Positions 9,738 through 17,761 of a stretch of 64,000 bases of DNA are shown in pieces. The notes below the pieces were generated by a model. It was given only the letters and a program-made list of their open reading frames with translations, was not told the DNA's origin and did not search any database. The stretch covers positions 62,001 to 126,000 of the forward strand of contig JAIBBN010000007.1 of assembly GCA_019694655.1 (NCBI GenBank), written 5' to 3'. The DNA is from Leptospirales bacterium. Its GTDB lineage: Bacteria > Spirochaetota > Leptospiria > Leptospirales > Leptonemataceae. The position numbers and the translations under genes were made by a program. Within the stretch, counting starts at the first letter, position 1, and the number at the start of each line of letters is the position of its first letter.

Positions 9738-9853
9738 GGCATCGGCCCGGCCGAGGCCCTTTCTGTAAACTGAATCGAATGCGCTTGCCGATGTTGCACT
9801 TCCCTTGCCATGCTGCTATTGTTGGCGGGATAAAGCCGCTGCAAGGAGTCCTC

Positions 9854-10162
9854 ATGAAATCCGGGATGGTAGTATTTACTTCGATTCTGACGCTGTACGC
9901 GGCCGCTGCTTTGAACGGACAACCGGCCAGTCATCCGCCACAGGGAGGCGACTGTTCGATGAGCGGGCCGCCAGCGGACGGCGCTCATGGAGCGATGGCG
10001 CGGATGGACGCCAATGGCGACGGAATGATTTCGCGAGCCGAATTTGACGCCTTTCACGCCATGATGTTTGGCAAGATTGACGCCAACGGAGATGGCCAGT
10101 TGTCGCGCGAGGAAATGCAGCAACATATGCAGCACATGCATGAAATGCATGGCGGTCATTGA
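9854..10162 (+). CDS. Small secreted EF-hand protein
   Basis: 102 aa. The start is set by an AAGGAG box five bases upstream of ATG 9854. A signal peptide (MVVFTSILTLYAAAALNGQ) is followed by two EF-hand loops, DANGDGMISRAEF at about residues 52-64 and DANGDGQLSREEM at about 76-88, each with Asp at positions 1, 3 and 5 and Glu at 12. The tail HMQHMHEMHGGH is rich in His and Met and could bind a transition metal such as copper or nickel; that is inference. Calcium binding is well supported. It stands alone between divergent purD and the ABC exporter gene. Function is unknown. Confidence 0.85.
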   Translation: MKSGMVVFTSILTLYAAAALNGQPASHPPQGGDCSMSGPPADGAHGAMARMDANGDGMISRAEFDAFHAMMFGKIDANGDGQLSREEMQQHMQHMHEMHGGH

Positions 10163-10209
10163 TCTGTAGAAGTTGTCGGCGAATTCAATCCATCGACTAG
10201 TTTGACGGA

Positions 10210-11976
10210 ATGCAAGCACTCCGTCGCCTCGCGCCCTTTTTGAGCCCGTATCGCGGCGTGGCGCTGTTAGCGGCGGCGGCGCTGTGTGTCTCCGCCGGGG
10301 CCACGCTGGGTCTGGGCCAGGGTTTGCGCTGGATGGTCGACAGCGGCTTTGCCACGGGATCGGAAAGCGCCCTGCTTGTCTCAATCATCATTCTGGCCCT
10401 TGCCGGAATCTTGATGGCTGTGGCCACCTTTGTTCGGCACTACACCGTATCCTGGATCGGCGAAAGGGTCAGCGCCGATATTCGTCGCAAAGTATTTTCC
10501 CATCTGGTGGAAATGGACCCCGCCTTCTACGAAACCAATTCGCCCGGCGAGATCCAGTCGCGATTGACTGCAGATACGACGCTGATTCAAAGCGTGCTTG
10601 GTTCCTCCGCATCAATAGCGCTGCGCAATCTGCTGATGTTTACCGGCGGCGTCGTTTTGCTGTTCATCACCGGCTGGCAATTGACTCTGATCGTCCTTGC
10701 CGGGACGCCGCTGGTTGTCGCTCCAATCCTGTTTTTTGGACGGCGAGTGCGCTCGCTATCGCGCAGCAGTCAGGACCAGTTGGCCGGCGCCGGCGCCTTT
10801 GTATCTGAGTCGCTTGGCGCCATCAAGATCGTTCACGCCTTCAATCATCAAGATCAGGATCGCCGAAAATTCGATGCTCTGGCCGAAGGCGCCTTTAACG
10901 CCGCCTTGCGGACCATACGACTGCGTTCCTTTCTCATTCTGAGCGCTATGATCCTCGTGTTTGGCGCCGTCGCTATAATGCTCTACGTTGGCGGCAAACA
11001 GGTGATGGCCGGTCAGATGAGCCCGGGACAGCTAATGGCTTTTGCATTCTATGCGGTGCTGGTGGCCACATCCACCGGCGCAATCAGCGAAGTTGCCGGC
11101 GATTTGCAACGCGCTGCCGGCGCCGCCGAGCGAATTACGGAATTGCTGCAGGAAAAGGCCGTGATTGTAGCGCCAGGATCGCCGCGGCCGCTGGAGCAGA
11201 GGCCGCAGGGGGCGATCGAATTTCGCGGCGTCCGCTTTGCCTATCCGGCCCGACCGGATTTACATGCGCTGGATGGCTTTGAGTTGAGCGTCGCGCCCGG
11301 AGCAACCACTGCGCTCGTCGGCCCTTCGGGCGCAGGGAAATCTACGGTCTTCGAATTGCTGCTGCGCTTCCATGATCCGCTGGAGGGCGGCGTGTATCTT
11401 GACGGCGTGGACATTCGCGAATTTGATCCGCTGCAGTACCGACGCTGGCTGGCCATAACGCCGCAGGAGCCGCGTCTCTTTTCGGGCACAGTGGCCGAGA
11501 ATATTCGTTACGGAAAGCCGGAAGCTACGCTGGCTGAAGTACAAAACGCAGCAGAAATGGCTCACGCCAGAGAGTTCATCGAGGAGCATCCGCAGGGATT
11601 TGATGCGCAGCTTGGCGAGGGAGGCCTGCGACTCAGCGGCGGGCAGCGCCAACGCATTGCAATTGCGCGCGCCTTGCTCAAGGATCCCGCGCTTCTACTG
11701 CTCGATGAAGCGACCAGCGCACTGGATGCCGAAAGCGAGCGCGCCATCCAGAACGCATTGTCCAGATTGCGGCAGGGACGAACAACTTTTATCATCGCAC
11801 ACCGCCTGAGCACCGTACTGGATGCCGATCGGATCATCGTTCTGGACCAGGGCCGCGTGGCTGGCGCCGGCACGCATGAGCAACTGCTGGAAAGCTCGGA
11901 GACCTACCGACGCTATGCGCAGTTGCAGTTTCGCGGCGAACGCTTAGCGACTGGAGGACTGGCCAGCCGCAACTAG
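10210..11976 (+). CDS. MsbA-like ABC half-transporter (exporter)
   Basis: 588 aa with fused membrane and ATPase domains, to function as a homodimeric exporter of lipid-like or hydrophobic substrates. The first 300 residues form the six-helix type-1 exporter domain (hydrophobic segments near 15-35, 55-76, 140-175 and 240-290), with ETNSPGEIQSRLTADT as the typical intracellular loop. The nucleotide-binding domain has Walker A GPSGAGKST at 371-379, Q-loop TPQEP, signature LSGGQ at 475-479, Walker B LLLLDEATSALD and switch His531. The best family match by eye is the MsbA-related group of Gram-negative bacteria; the substrate cannot be told. It is tail-to-tail with valS, 8 bp apart. Confidence 0.93.
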   Translation: MQALRRLAPFLSPYRGVALLAAAALCVSAGATLGLGQGLRWMVDSGFATGSESALLVSIIILALAGILMAVATFVRHYTVSWIGERVSADIRRKVFSHLVEMDPAFYETNSPGEIQSRLTADTTLIQSVLGSSASIALRNLLMFTGGVVLLFITGWQLTLIVLAGTPLVVAPILFFGRRVRSLSRSSQDQLAGAGAFVSESLGAIKIVHAFNHQDQDRRKFDALAEGAFNAALRTIRLRSFLILSAMILVFGAVAIMLYVGGKQVMAGQMSPGQLMAFAFYAVLVATSTGAISEVAGDLQRAAGAAERITELLQEKAVIVAPGSPRPLEQRPQGAIEFRGVRFAYPARPDLHALDGFELSVAPGATTALVGPSGAGKSTVFELLLRFHDPLEGGVYLDGVDIREFDPLQYRRWLAITPQEPRLFSGTVAENIRYGKPEATLAEVQNAAEMAHAREFIEEHPQGFDAQLGEGGLRLSGGQRQRIAIARALLKDPALLLLDEATSALDAESERAIQNALSRLRQGRTTFIIAHRLSTVLDADRIIVLDQGRVAGAGTHEQLLESSETYRRYAQLQFRGERLATGGLASRN

Positions 11977-11984
11977 GCCAATCT

Positions 11985-14708
11985 TCAGCCGCCGAGGCGG
12001 GCCAGCGCCGCCGCGATCGCCGCTAGCTTTTCTTCCATTTCGGCCAGCTTCAGTTTTTCCTTCTCTACGACTTCTACTGCCGCCTTGCTGAGAAAAGCTT
12101 CATTGGATAGTTTCGCGGCTGTCGATTGTTTACTCTTTTCAATTTTATTTCGCTCGTTTTGCAATCGCGCGCGCTCTTTGTCCAGATCCAGAACGCCGGC
12201 CAGCGGCACAAATACCTGTCCTTCGCTGAAGGCAGCCATGGCATCGTCGCGGGCAGCTTCATAGTTGTGCACCGCCCGGATTTCGCTGGCCCGGGCCAGG
12301 CGCTCAATTGCGGCAGACTTTTCCAGAACGGCATCAGCAAGGTCTTGATTATCAGTCTGAACAATGATAGGGACTTTCGCATCCGGCGCAATACTCATGT
12401 CGCCCCGAATCTGACGCACCCCGCCGATCACTTCCTGCAACAGCCGCAGCGCCTGGGCGGGACGCCGCATCTGAGGCGGCAATTCCGGCGGCATGGGCCA
12501 GGGAGCGGTGATCAGCAGAGTTTCAGCATCGTTAGCTGGAGCGAAGAAGCGCTTCAGGTGATCGTAGATCTCTTCGGTAATGAAAGGCATAGCAGGATGG
12601 AGCAGCCCAAGCAGCGATCGAAGCACGTAAAATGAAGTCTGTCTGGCGGCCTCGGCCGATGCCGGCGCGCCCTTGCCAAAGAGCCTTGGTTTGATGAATT
12701 CAATGTACCAATCGCAAAAGCTGTTCCAGGCAAAGCTGTACAGTTCCTCAGCGTAAATGTGGAAACGATACTCATCCAGAACGCGCGCACATTCGGCGCT
12801 GACGCGTTGCAACTCGAAGAGAATCCAGCAATCTTCGGCTTCCAGCGCCTGGCCATAGGGCCCTTCCGGCGCCGCCCGAAAATCATCGGGAAGGTTCATC
12901 AGTACAAATCGCGAACTGTTCCAGATCTTATTGGCAAAATTCTGATAAGTCTTCAGCTTCGCTTCATTGTAGTTGGTGTCCTTTCCTTCCGACAGCGTGC
13001 CAATCAAAAAGAAACGAAAGGCATCGGCGCCCGTAGTCTCGATTACTTTCAGCGGATCGACGACGTTGCCAATCGTTTTGGACATCTTACGGCCATTTTC
13101 ATCGCGCATCAGACCGTGAATGTAGATATCGCGAAAGGGCGGCGCCTTCATGAAATGGAGCCCCATCATGATCATTCTGGCCACCCAGAAGAAGATGATA
13201 TCGTAGGCCGTTACCAGTACAGTCGTCGGATAATAGCGTTCGAGGTCGTCCGTTCGATCCGGCCAGCCCATGGTTGAAAAGGGCCACAATGCCGAAGAAA
13301 ACCAGGTATCGAGGACATCGGCGTCGCGTTCGATCTCGCTCGACCCACAGTGAGCGCAGGCTGCGGGGTCTTCATAGTCCACCGTAACCTGGCTGCATTT
13401 TGCACAATGCCAGGCGGGAATCTGGTGGCCCCACCACAGTTGCCTGGAAATACACCAATCGCGGATTTCGCGCATCCAGTGGAAATATGTATTTTCCCAG
13501 AGCTTGGGAACGAATCGTATTTCGCCCGATTCTACAGCTTCGATTCCGCGCGTTGCCAGCGGCGCTACTTTGACATACCATTGAGTGGAAATGATCGGTT
13601 CGACGACAACGGCGGTTCGTTGTGATTTGCCGACCGCCATCACATGCTCGCGACTGCCGCGCTCCAGTCCAAGATCGGCGAGCGCCTGCTTGACCTGCTT
13701 ACGCGCTTCGTAACGATCCAGACCACAAAAGCGTCCGCCGTTGGCATTGATGCGCGCCGATTCATCAAATATATTTATAAACTGCAGGTCGTGGCGTTTG
13801 CCGGTCTCGTAGTCATTGGGGTCATGGGCGGGCGTAACCTTGACGGCGCCTGTGCCGAATTCGGGATCGACCAGCTGCGCATCGGCGATGATTGGAATTT
13901 CGCGTTCCAGGAAGGGATGCTGAACGGTCTTGCCGATCCATTTCTTGTAACGTTTGTCTTCCGGATGTACTGCAATGGCTGTATCGCCAAGCATAGTCTC
14001 CGGACGAGTAGTGGCGACGACGATCTCCTTCGCCCCATGCTTACCGGCGGCCTGTTGCGCAGCCGCGCTCAGCGGATAGGCAAATTCGTAGAGCTCGCCG
14101 CGGTACGTTTCGTCATATTCGACTTCCAGATCAGAAAGCACGGTATGGGAAACCGGATCCCAGTTGACCATGCGCGTGTCGCGATAGATCAAACCTTCGC
14201 GATACAGATCGACGAAGACCTTGCGCACTGCGTGCGACAGACCCTCGTCCATTGTAAATCGTTCGCGCGACCAATCGAGGGAAAAGCCCATCCGACGCTG
14301 CTGTCGGGCAATGGCGCCGCCCGAGGCGTGCTTCCACTCCCAGACGCGCTCGATGAATTTCTTTCGGCCAAGCTGATGGCGATTCAGCCCTTCAGCAGCC
14401 AGATTCTTTTCGACGCGGACTTGCGTGGCAATGCCAGCATGATCGACGCCAGGAATCCAGACACAATCGCGGCCGCGTTTGCGAGCAGCCCGCACCAGTA
14501 CGTCCTGGATGGTCTGGTCGAGGGCATGCCCAACGTGCAGCTCGCCGGTAACATTCGGCGGCGGAATCACAATCACAAAAGATGCGGCGTTGCGCGACCG
14601 ATGGTCAGCCAGACGCTCCGGCCGAAAGGCCTGGGCATCCTCCCAGATACGGTACCAGCGTTCTTCGGTTTTCTGGTGCTCGTAGCGCGAGCTGAGCTCA
14701 TGGGCCAT
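11985..14708 (-). CDS. valS: Valyl-tRNA synthetase
   Basis: 907 aa from ATG 14708; a further in-frame ATG 12 codons upstream is possible. Charges tRNA-Val with valine. Class I signatures are PPPNVTGELHVGHAL (HIGH motif, HVGH at about 58-61) and GRKMSKTIGNVVDPL (KMSKS). Also visible are the editing-domain text NIFDESARINANGG, the CysxxCys pair set CAKCSQVTV..CAHCG, and a C-terminal coiled-coil arm (LDKERARLQNERNKIEKSK.. ending in ALARLGG), which is diagnostic of ValS over IleS and LeuS. Length and domain order are standard. The upstream minus-strand neighbours are small hypothetical genes; I see no leader that would indicate tRNA-dependent regulation. Confidence 0.98.
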   Translation of the reverse strand: MAHELSSRYEHQKTEERWYRIWEDAQAFRPERLADHRSRNAASFVIVIPPPNVTGELHVGHALDQTIQDVLVRAARKRGRDCVWIPGVDHAGIATQVRVEKNLAAEGLNRHQLGRKKFIERVWEWKHASGGAIARQQRRMGFSLDWSRERFTMDEGLSHAVRKVFVDLYREGLIYRDTRMVNWDPVSHTVLSDLEVEYDETYRGELYEFAYPLSAAAQQAAGKHGAKEIVVATTRPETMLGDTAIAVHPEDKRYKKWIGKTVQHPFLEREIPIIADAQLVDPEFGTGAVKVTPAHDPNDYETGKRHDLQFINIFDESARINANGGRFCGLDRYEARKQVKQALADLGLERGSREHVMAVGKSQRTAVVVEPIISTQWYVKVAPLATRGIEAVESGEIRFVPKLWENTYFHWMREIRDWCISRQLWWGHQIPAWHCAKCSQVTVDYEDPAACAHCGSSEIERDADVLDTWFSSALWPFSTMGWPDRTDDLERYYPTTVLVTAYDIIFFWVARMIMMGLHFMKAPPFRDIYIHGLMRDENGRKMSKTIGNVVDPLKVIETTGADAFRFFLIGTLSEGKDTNYNEAKLKTYQNFANKIWNSSRFVLMNLPDDFRAAPEGPYGQALEAEDCWILFELQRVSAECARVLDEYRFHIYAEELYSFAWNSFCDWYIEFIKPRLFGKGAPASAEAARQTSFYVLRSLLGLLHPAMPFITEEIYDHLKRFFAPANDAETLLITAPWPMPPELPPQMRRPAQALRLLQEVIGGVRQIRGDMSIAPDAKVPIIVQTDNQDLADAVLEKSAAIERLARASEIRAVHNYEAARDDAMAAFSEGQVFVPLAGVLDLDKERARLQNERNKIEKSKQSTAAKLSNEAFLSKAAVEVVEKEKLKLAEMEEKLAAIAAALARLGG

Positions 14709-14777
14709 GATTGGACAGCTGCCGGCAAAAGTGGCCGGCGGCAAAGTGGAAATCCATCCGCAGCCGCGCGAATTCGC

Positions 14778-15116
14778 TCAGCGCATCAGGGATTCTTCGG
14801 CGGATTCGGCGGCCTCGCGCTGGCGGCGCAACAACTCGCGGCGTTGTTCGGCGCTGTAATTTTCGTGTAACGGATCGCAGGGGGATGTGCGCGGATCGTC
14901 TTTGATTTCAAACCAGCGCTGGTAGTTGACGCGCCCCTGATCGGTCACAAAGTCTCGTTCAAAAAAATGGGTGTTGTCGTCGTAGACATTGACCCCGGCG
15001 TCGCATGGGTCCGGATCGCTGATGCCTGCGCTCCAGATTTGATGGAATATGTCGCACGAGTTGCCGCAGATGAGGATCGCGGCAAGGGAAGCAAGTAGAA
15101 GGCCGCGAACGGTCAT
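14778..15116 (-). CDS. Small predicted lipoprotein
   Basis: 112 aa. MTVRGLLLASLAAILICGNSC is a short signal peptide ending in a plausible lipobox with Cys21. The mature part has four more cysteines (DPCDAG, SPCDP), the sequence FFERDFVTDQGRVNYQRWFEIKDDPRTSPC, and a highly charged helical tail (EQRRELLRRQREAAESAEES). An AGGAT sequence lies next to the start. It precedes valS on the same strand, 70 bp away. No family is recognised; the cysteines suggest disulphides in the periplasm or at the surface. Confidence 0.65.
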   Translation of the reverse strand: MTVRGLLLASLAAILICGNSCDIFHQIWSAGISDPDPCDAGVNVYDDNTHFFERDFVTDQGRVNYQRWFEIKDDPRTSPCDPLHENYSAEQRRELLRRQREAAESAEESLMR

Positions 15117-15129
15117 ATCCTAATGAAAC

Positions 15130-15396
15130 TCAACCCAGCAGGTTCAGCAAGAGTCCTTTTTGTGGAGCGCCCCGGCCGCTGAAGGCTCGGTCCTGGTAGA
15201 TGTTGTCTTGCTGCTGTCGCCCGCGCCATTCGCGCAAGGCCTCGCTGGAATCGATCGGAGCTTCAAGCGCGCTGCTGAAGGCGCTGATCAGGCGACCCTC
15301 GGGACGGCCGCGCACGGCCTGTACCGCTTCCACCGGGCTGTGGGAGTACTCCAGCACCGGGTAGGCATACCAGCCGGGAATGCGACTGGCGTTCAT
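15130..15396 (-). CDS. Small hypothetical protein
   Basis: 88 aa from ATG 15396, which has a GAGGG box about eight bases upstream; a longer reading from 15459 lacks such a site. The protein starts MNASRIPGWYAYPVLEYS, has an Arg/Glu-rich middle and ends QKGLLLNLLG. No signal peptide, transmembrane segment or known motif is evident. It lies 13 bp upstream of the small lipoprotein gene on the same strand and is probably co-transcribed with it. Confidence 0.5.
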   Translation of the reverse strand: MNASRIPGWYAYPVLEYSHSPVEAVQAVRGRPEGRLISAFSSALEAPIDSSEALREWRGRQQQDNIYQDRAFSGRGAPQKGLLLNLLG

Positions 15397-15517
15397 CGAT
15401 CCGCCCTCGATTCTCACTCTTGATGAATCGGCTGGTCGGCGGCTGACCTCAAGCCACATCAGTAAAAAAAGGTCTGTTACCTGGGTATCGGGCTTTCAGC
15501 TTTCACTACAAACTATT

Positions 15518-15742
15518 TTAGTTTTCAACGGTTTCGGATTCGCCGCTGATCTCTTCTGCTTCGCTGTCCTCTGCAAGGCCTTCTTCGCCCTCCACATCCT
15601 CGGACAGATTTTCTCCTTCCAGATCTCCGCCCTGTTCCTTTTCCAATTTGCGCCGCTTCTTTTCTTCGAGCTTAGCTTGCTTCTTCTCTTGTTTACGCTT
15701 TTCGCGCGCCCGCTTTTCGAATGAATAGTTCGCTCTGGCCAT
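15518..15742 (-). CDS. Small highly charged Lys/Glu-rich protein
   Basis: 74 aa. The N-terminal half is very basic and helical (YSFEKRAREKRKQEKKQAKLEEKKRRK), the C-terminal half very acidic and probably disordered (EGEEGLAEDSEAEEISGES). Small proteins of this kind, starting MAR..FEKRxRExxKxxK, are often found beside RNA-binding or cold-shock genes, and here the RRM protein gene is 128 bp upstream on the same strand. A GGAGTAAACC ribosome-binding site supports the start. A role with RNA or ribosomes is inference from charge and context only. Confidence 0.65.
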   Translation of the reverse strand: MARANYSFEKRAREKRKQEKKQAKLEEKKRRKLEKEQGGDLEGENLSEDVEGEEGLAEDSEAEEISGESETVEN

Positions 15743-15825
15743 GGTTTACTCCAGGGGGCGTCGCCCGCTGGACGGCGCAGAAAGTCTAGAAAACCGGCGA
15801 TATTTTGCGCTGCAGAGCGCGAAAT

Positions 15826-15855
15826 CCGGGCGTCCTGTTGTTACAGGACGCCCGG
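15826..15855 (-). terminator. Perfect 12-bp hairpin downstream of the RRM gene
   Basis: CCGGGCGTCCTG, a six-base loop TTGTTA, then CAGGACGCCCGG: a perfect 12-bp GC-rich stem. It lies 15 bp past the stop of the RNA-binding protein gene and upstream of the small charged gene. On the minus strand the stem is followed by ATTTCGCG, only a short T-run, so it may be a weak or partial terminator, or an mRNA-stabilising end, allowing reduced expression of the downstream gene. Confidence 0.6.
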
Positions 15856-15870
15856 CAGGCCGGCGCACAA

Positions 15871-16218
15871 TCAATAGTCGCGACGACCGCGTCCGCCGCC
15901 GCCATGACCGCCGCCATGGCCGCCGCCATGGCCGCCGCGTCCGCCGCCACCGCCCCCGCCGCCTTCGCGACGACGTTCCTGGGCTGCATCAACGCGGATC
16001 GTGCGGCCATCCAGCTGCGCTCCGTCCATTTCAGCGATCGCCTGCTGTGCGGCTTGCTCGTCATTGAAGCTGACAAAACCAAAGCCGCGCGAACGGCCGG
16101 TATCGCGATCCACGACAACCGTTGCTTCGCGAACCTCGCCAAAGCGCGAGAAGGAGCGGACGAGCGAGTCGTCGGTGGTATCCCAGCTCAACCCGCCCAC
16201 AAATAGTTTCTTCGACAT
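15871..16218 (-). CDS. Glycine-rich RRM RNA-binding protein
   Basis: 115 aa. One RNA recognition motif fills residues 1-80: KLFVGGLSW is RNP2 and SRGFGFVSF is RNP1, with the aromatic residues that stack on RNA in place. The C-terminus is Gly/His-rich (GGHGGGHGGGHGGGGRGRRDY), like the small cold- or stress-induced Rbp proteins of cyanobacteria and other bacteria. GGAGGATACG before ATG 16218 fixes the start over a longer upstream reading. It probably binds single-stranded RNA as a chaperone. A strong hairpin follows the gene. The gene is divergent from the lipoprotein gene at about 16.3-16.5 kb. Confidence 0.92.
   Translation of the reverse strand: MSKKLFVGGLSWDTTDDSLVRSFSRFGEVREATVVVDRDTGRSRGFGFVSFNDEQAAQQAIAEMDGAQLDGRTIRVDAAQERRREGGGGGGGGRGGHGGGHGGGHGGGGRGRRDY
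15890..15960 (-). repeat. GCC-rich tandem repeat coding the Gly/His tail of the RRM protein
   Basis: The plus strand shows repeated units close to GCCGCCATGGCCGCC, which on the minus strand encode HisGlyGlyGly repeats at the end of the RNA-binding protein. Such low-complexity coding repeats can vary in copy number. It lies inside the gene and is not an independent element. Confidence 0.7.
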
Positions 16219-16458
16219 CGTATCCTCCATCGGTCCCGACGAAGTCTCTCTACTCGAGCGCACCTACATTCGACTCAGACTGTGCACTCGCACCCACGAT
16301 GTCGCATGAAGCCGGGAATCCGTCTTGTACGAGCACGATTTGGGGAGGGCCCCGGATCGGCAACATTTTTGCCCGGCGGCAAATCCGGCAATGCCGCCGA
16401 CAGAGTGCAACATTCTGAAGGGCTTGACCGCCGCAGGCGGAGGTCACAGAAGCCGGCT

Positions 16459-17295
16459 GTGAGTCGCTCGGGCTTCCGACTGCCACCTCGGGACTGGACC
16501 GGCATCTGCCTCTTGCAAGCTGCGGCGCTGGCGGCGGTCGCCGCATTTTCCAGCGCTTGCCAAGCGCCCTGGGAGCGCACGCCCGGTCCGCGTGATCGCA
16601 ATGACTTGCCGATCCGCGTCAGCCAGGTTCGCGGGGCCGTCTACGCGGCAGAGGACTTTAATTACTGGAAAAACAATACGGCTTTTTACGTCGACCAGAG
16701 CGGCATCTTTTTCTTTGACGCCGGTTGGTCTCATCGCAGCGCGGGGGCTGCCATCTGGAAGTCAGCAACTGCAAGCGTAGCCGATTTTCAATCGGTATTG
16801 CTTACGTCCTATCCTGTGGACCGTAGCGGCGGGCTCTGGGAATTTCGCCGACACGGCATTCCGATCATCATGAGCGCCGACACTTCTCGACTGATCCGAC
16901 GCTACTGGCAGCCAATGCAGGAACAGATGGCGCACACTTTTTCCAGCTGGCCGCAAACGCCAGAAGCGGAACTGCCATCACAGCTATTTCAAGGCCGGAT
17001 GAAGTTGCTGGGCGGACGAATCGAGGTCATTCAATTGCCTCCCTCCGTTGCTCCCGATGCATCGGTGGTCCTCTTCGTAGAGGAACGCGTGCTCTACGGC
17101 GGCGCACTGCTTGGCGAGCCGCTACTCTGGACCCGACTGGCCGACGCCGAGGGCGCGCAGCGCGCACTGGATACCATTGCCGCCCTGGACTGGGACCTTG
17201 CCATTTGCGGGCATGGTCGCGCAGTACAGGATCGCGAAGTTCTGACGCGGATGCGACAGGTCTTCCGGCAATTGCCAACGCTCAATCGGGAATGA
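16459..17295 (+). CDS. Lipoprotein with metallo-beta-lactamase fold lacking metal ligands
   Basis: About 278 aa from GTG 16459; the frame is open from ATG 16282, but a typical signal peptide (CLLQAAALAAVAAFSSAC) fits the later start better. The sequence follows subclass-B1-like landmarks: FFFDAGW, LLTSYPVDRSGGLWEF in place of THxHxD(R/K)xGG, SVVLFVEERVLYGGALLGEP in place of the VLFGGCL strand, and a final ICGHG. The first two His are replaced by Ser and Pro, the third His region (usually GHT) is SVA, and the zinc Cys is Ala; only Asp and the last His remain. It should therefore not be a zinc hydrolase. A binding or structural role is inferred. The 3-prime end overlaps the convergent small gene by 14 bp. 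Confidence 0.6.
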   Translation: MSRSGFRLPPRDWTGICLLQAAALAAVAAFSSACQAPWERTPGPRDRNDLPIRVSQVRGAVYAAEDFNYWKNNTAFYVDQSGIFFFDAGWSHRSAGAAIWKSATASVADFQSVLLTSYPVDRSGGLWEFRRHGIPIIMSADTSRLIRRYWQPMQEQMAHTFSSWPQTPEAELPSQLFQGRMKLLGGRIEVIQLPPSVAPDASVVLFVEERVLYGGALLGEPLLWTRLADAEGAQRALDTIAALDWDLAICGHGRAVQDREVLTRMRQVFRQLPTLNRE

Positions 17296-17500
17296 AGAGA
17301 TCCAGCACAGGTTCGAGGCGCCGGCTGCGGATTCGACGAACCTTATCGAGCTGCACTCCATTCAGCAAGGTGCGCGCCTGCAGTCCCTCATCCGGAAGCA
17401 ACGTTTCGCCAAGGACGCTTTTCACCAGCCTCTGGCGCGCCAGGAATACCCGGGCCTGATAATCCGGGTCCATATCTTCATACAATGCATCGTGCAACAT
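17282..17500 (-). CDS. Small hypothetical protein
   Basis: 72 aa: MLHDALYEDMDPDYQARVFLARQRLV and so on, ending LEPVLDLFIPD. AAGGAGGCGCGGG directly before ATG 17500 is a strong ribosome-binding site, which makes this gene likely real despite its size. It is charged, soluble and probably helical, with no known motif. It is convergent with, and overlaps the end of, the metallo-beta-lactamase-fold lipoprotein gene. Confidence 0.6.
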   Translation of the reverse strand: MLHDALYEDMDPDYQARVFLARQRLVKSVLGETLLPDEGLQARTLLNGVQLDKVRRIRSRRLEPVLDLFIPD

Positions 17501-17761
17501 CCCGCGCCTCCTTGCGCTGAAATCATCCCTTTGGTCTTTTTACAGTCCGACTCGCGTCCGTGCGAACTCGGGCTGATGTACAGATCGGCTGCGAATCCCA
17601 GGACTGTAGGAAAAAAGCCGGCAAAAAAAGTGGAAAAGGGGGGATAGAATCTGGTGACAAATTTCGTCCAGCGCCCGCGCCGAATGAAACAGGCGACGAA
17701 GCAGGCGGCTACCGCGCGAAATCCCTTGACCGGCGGCCCGTGATCCGGACAACTCGGGCCC
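17501..17761. other. 261-bp intergenic region upstream of tpiA
   Basis: Separates the divergent small gene and tpiA. It contains an A/G-rich run around 17610-17645 (AAAAAAGCCGGCAAAAAAAG). A possible TTGACC box at 17725 has no convincing matching -10 element. I see no tRNA, no terminator with a T-run and no coding sequence with a ribosome-binding site. tpiA promoter elements are expected here but cannot be placed. Confidence 0.4.

Noticed and set aside
13644-14870. 408-codon plus-strand open frame opposite valS
   Set aside because: Shadow of valS; its codons mirror the conserved synthetase and no start signal precedes it.
15400-15517. AGGT/ACCT mini-hairpin with T-run after the small charged gene (minus strand)
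   Set aside because: Only a 4-bp stem; too weak to call a terminator although the T-run is seven long.
15890-15960. GCC-rich repeat taken for a CRISPR or minisatellite array
   Set aside because: It is coding sequence for the Gly/His tail of the RRM protein, with no spacers and no cas genes.
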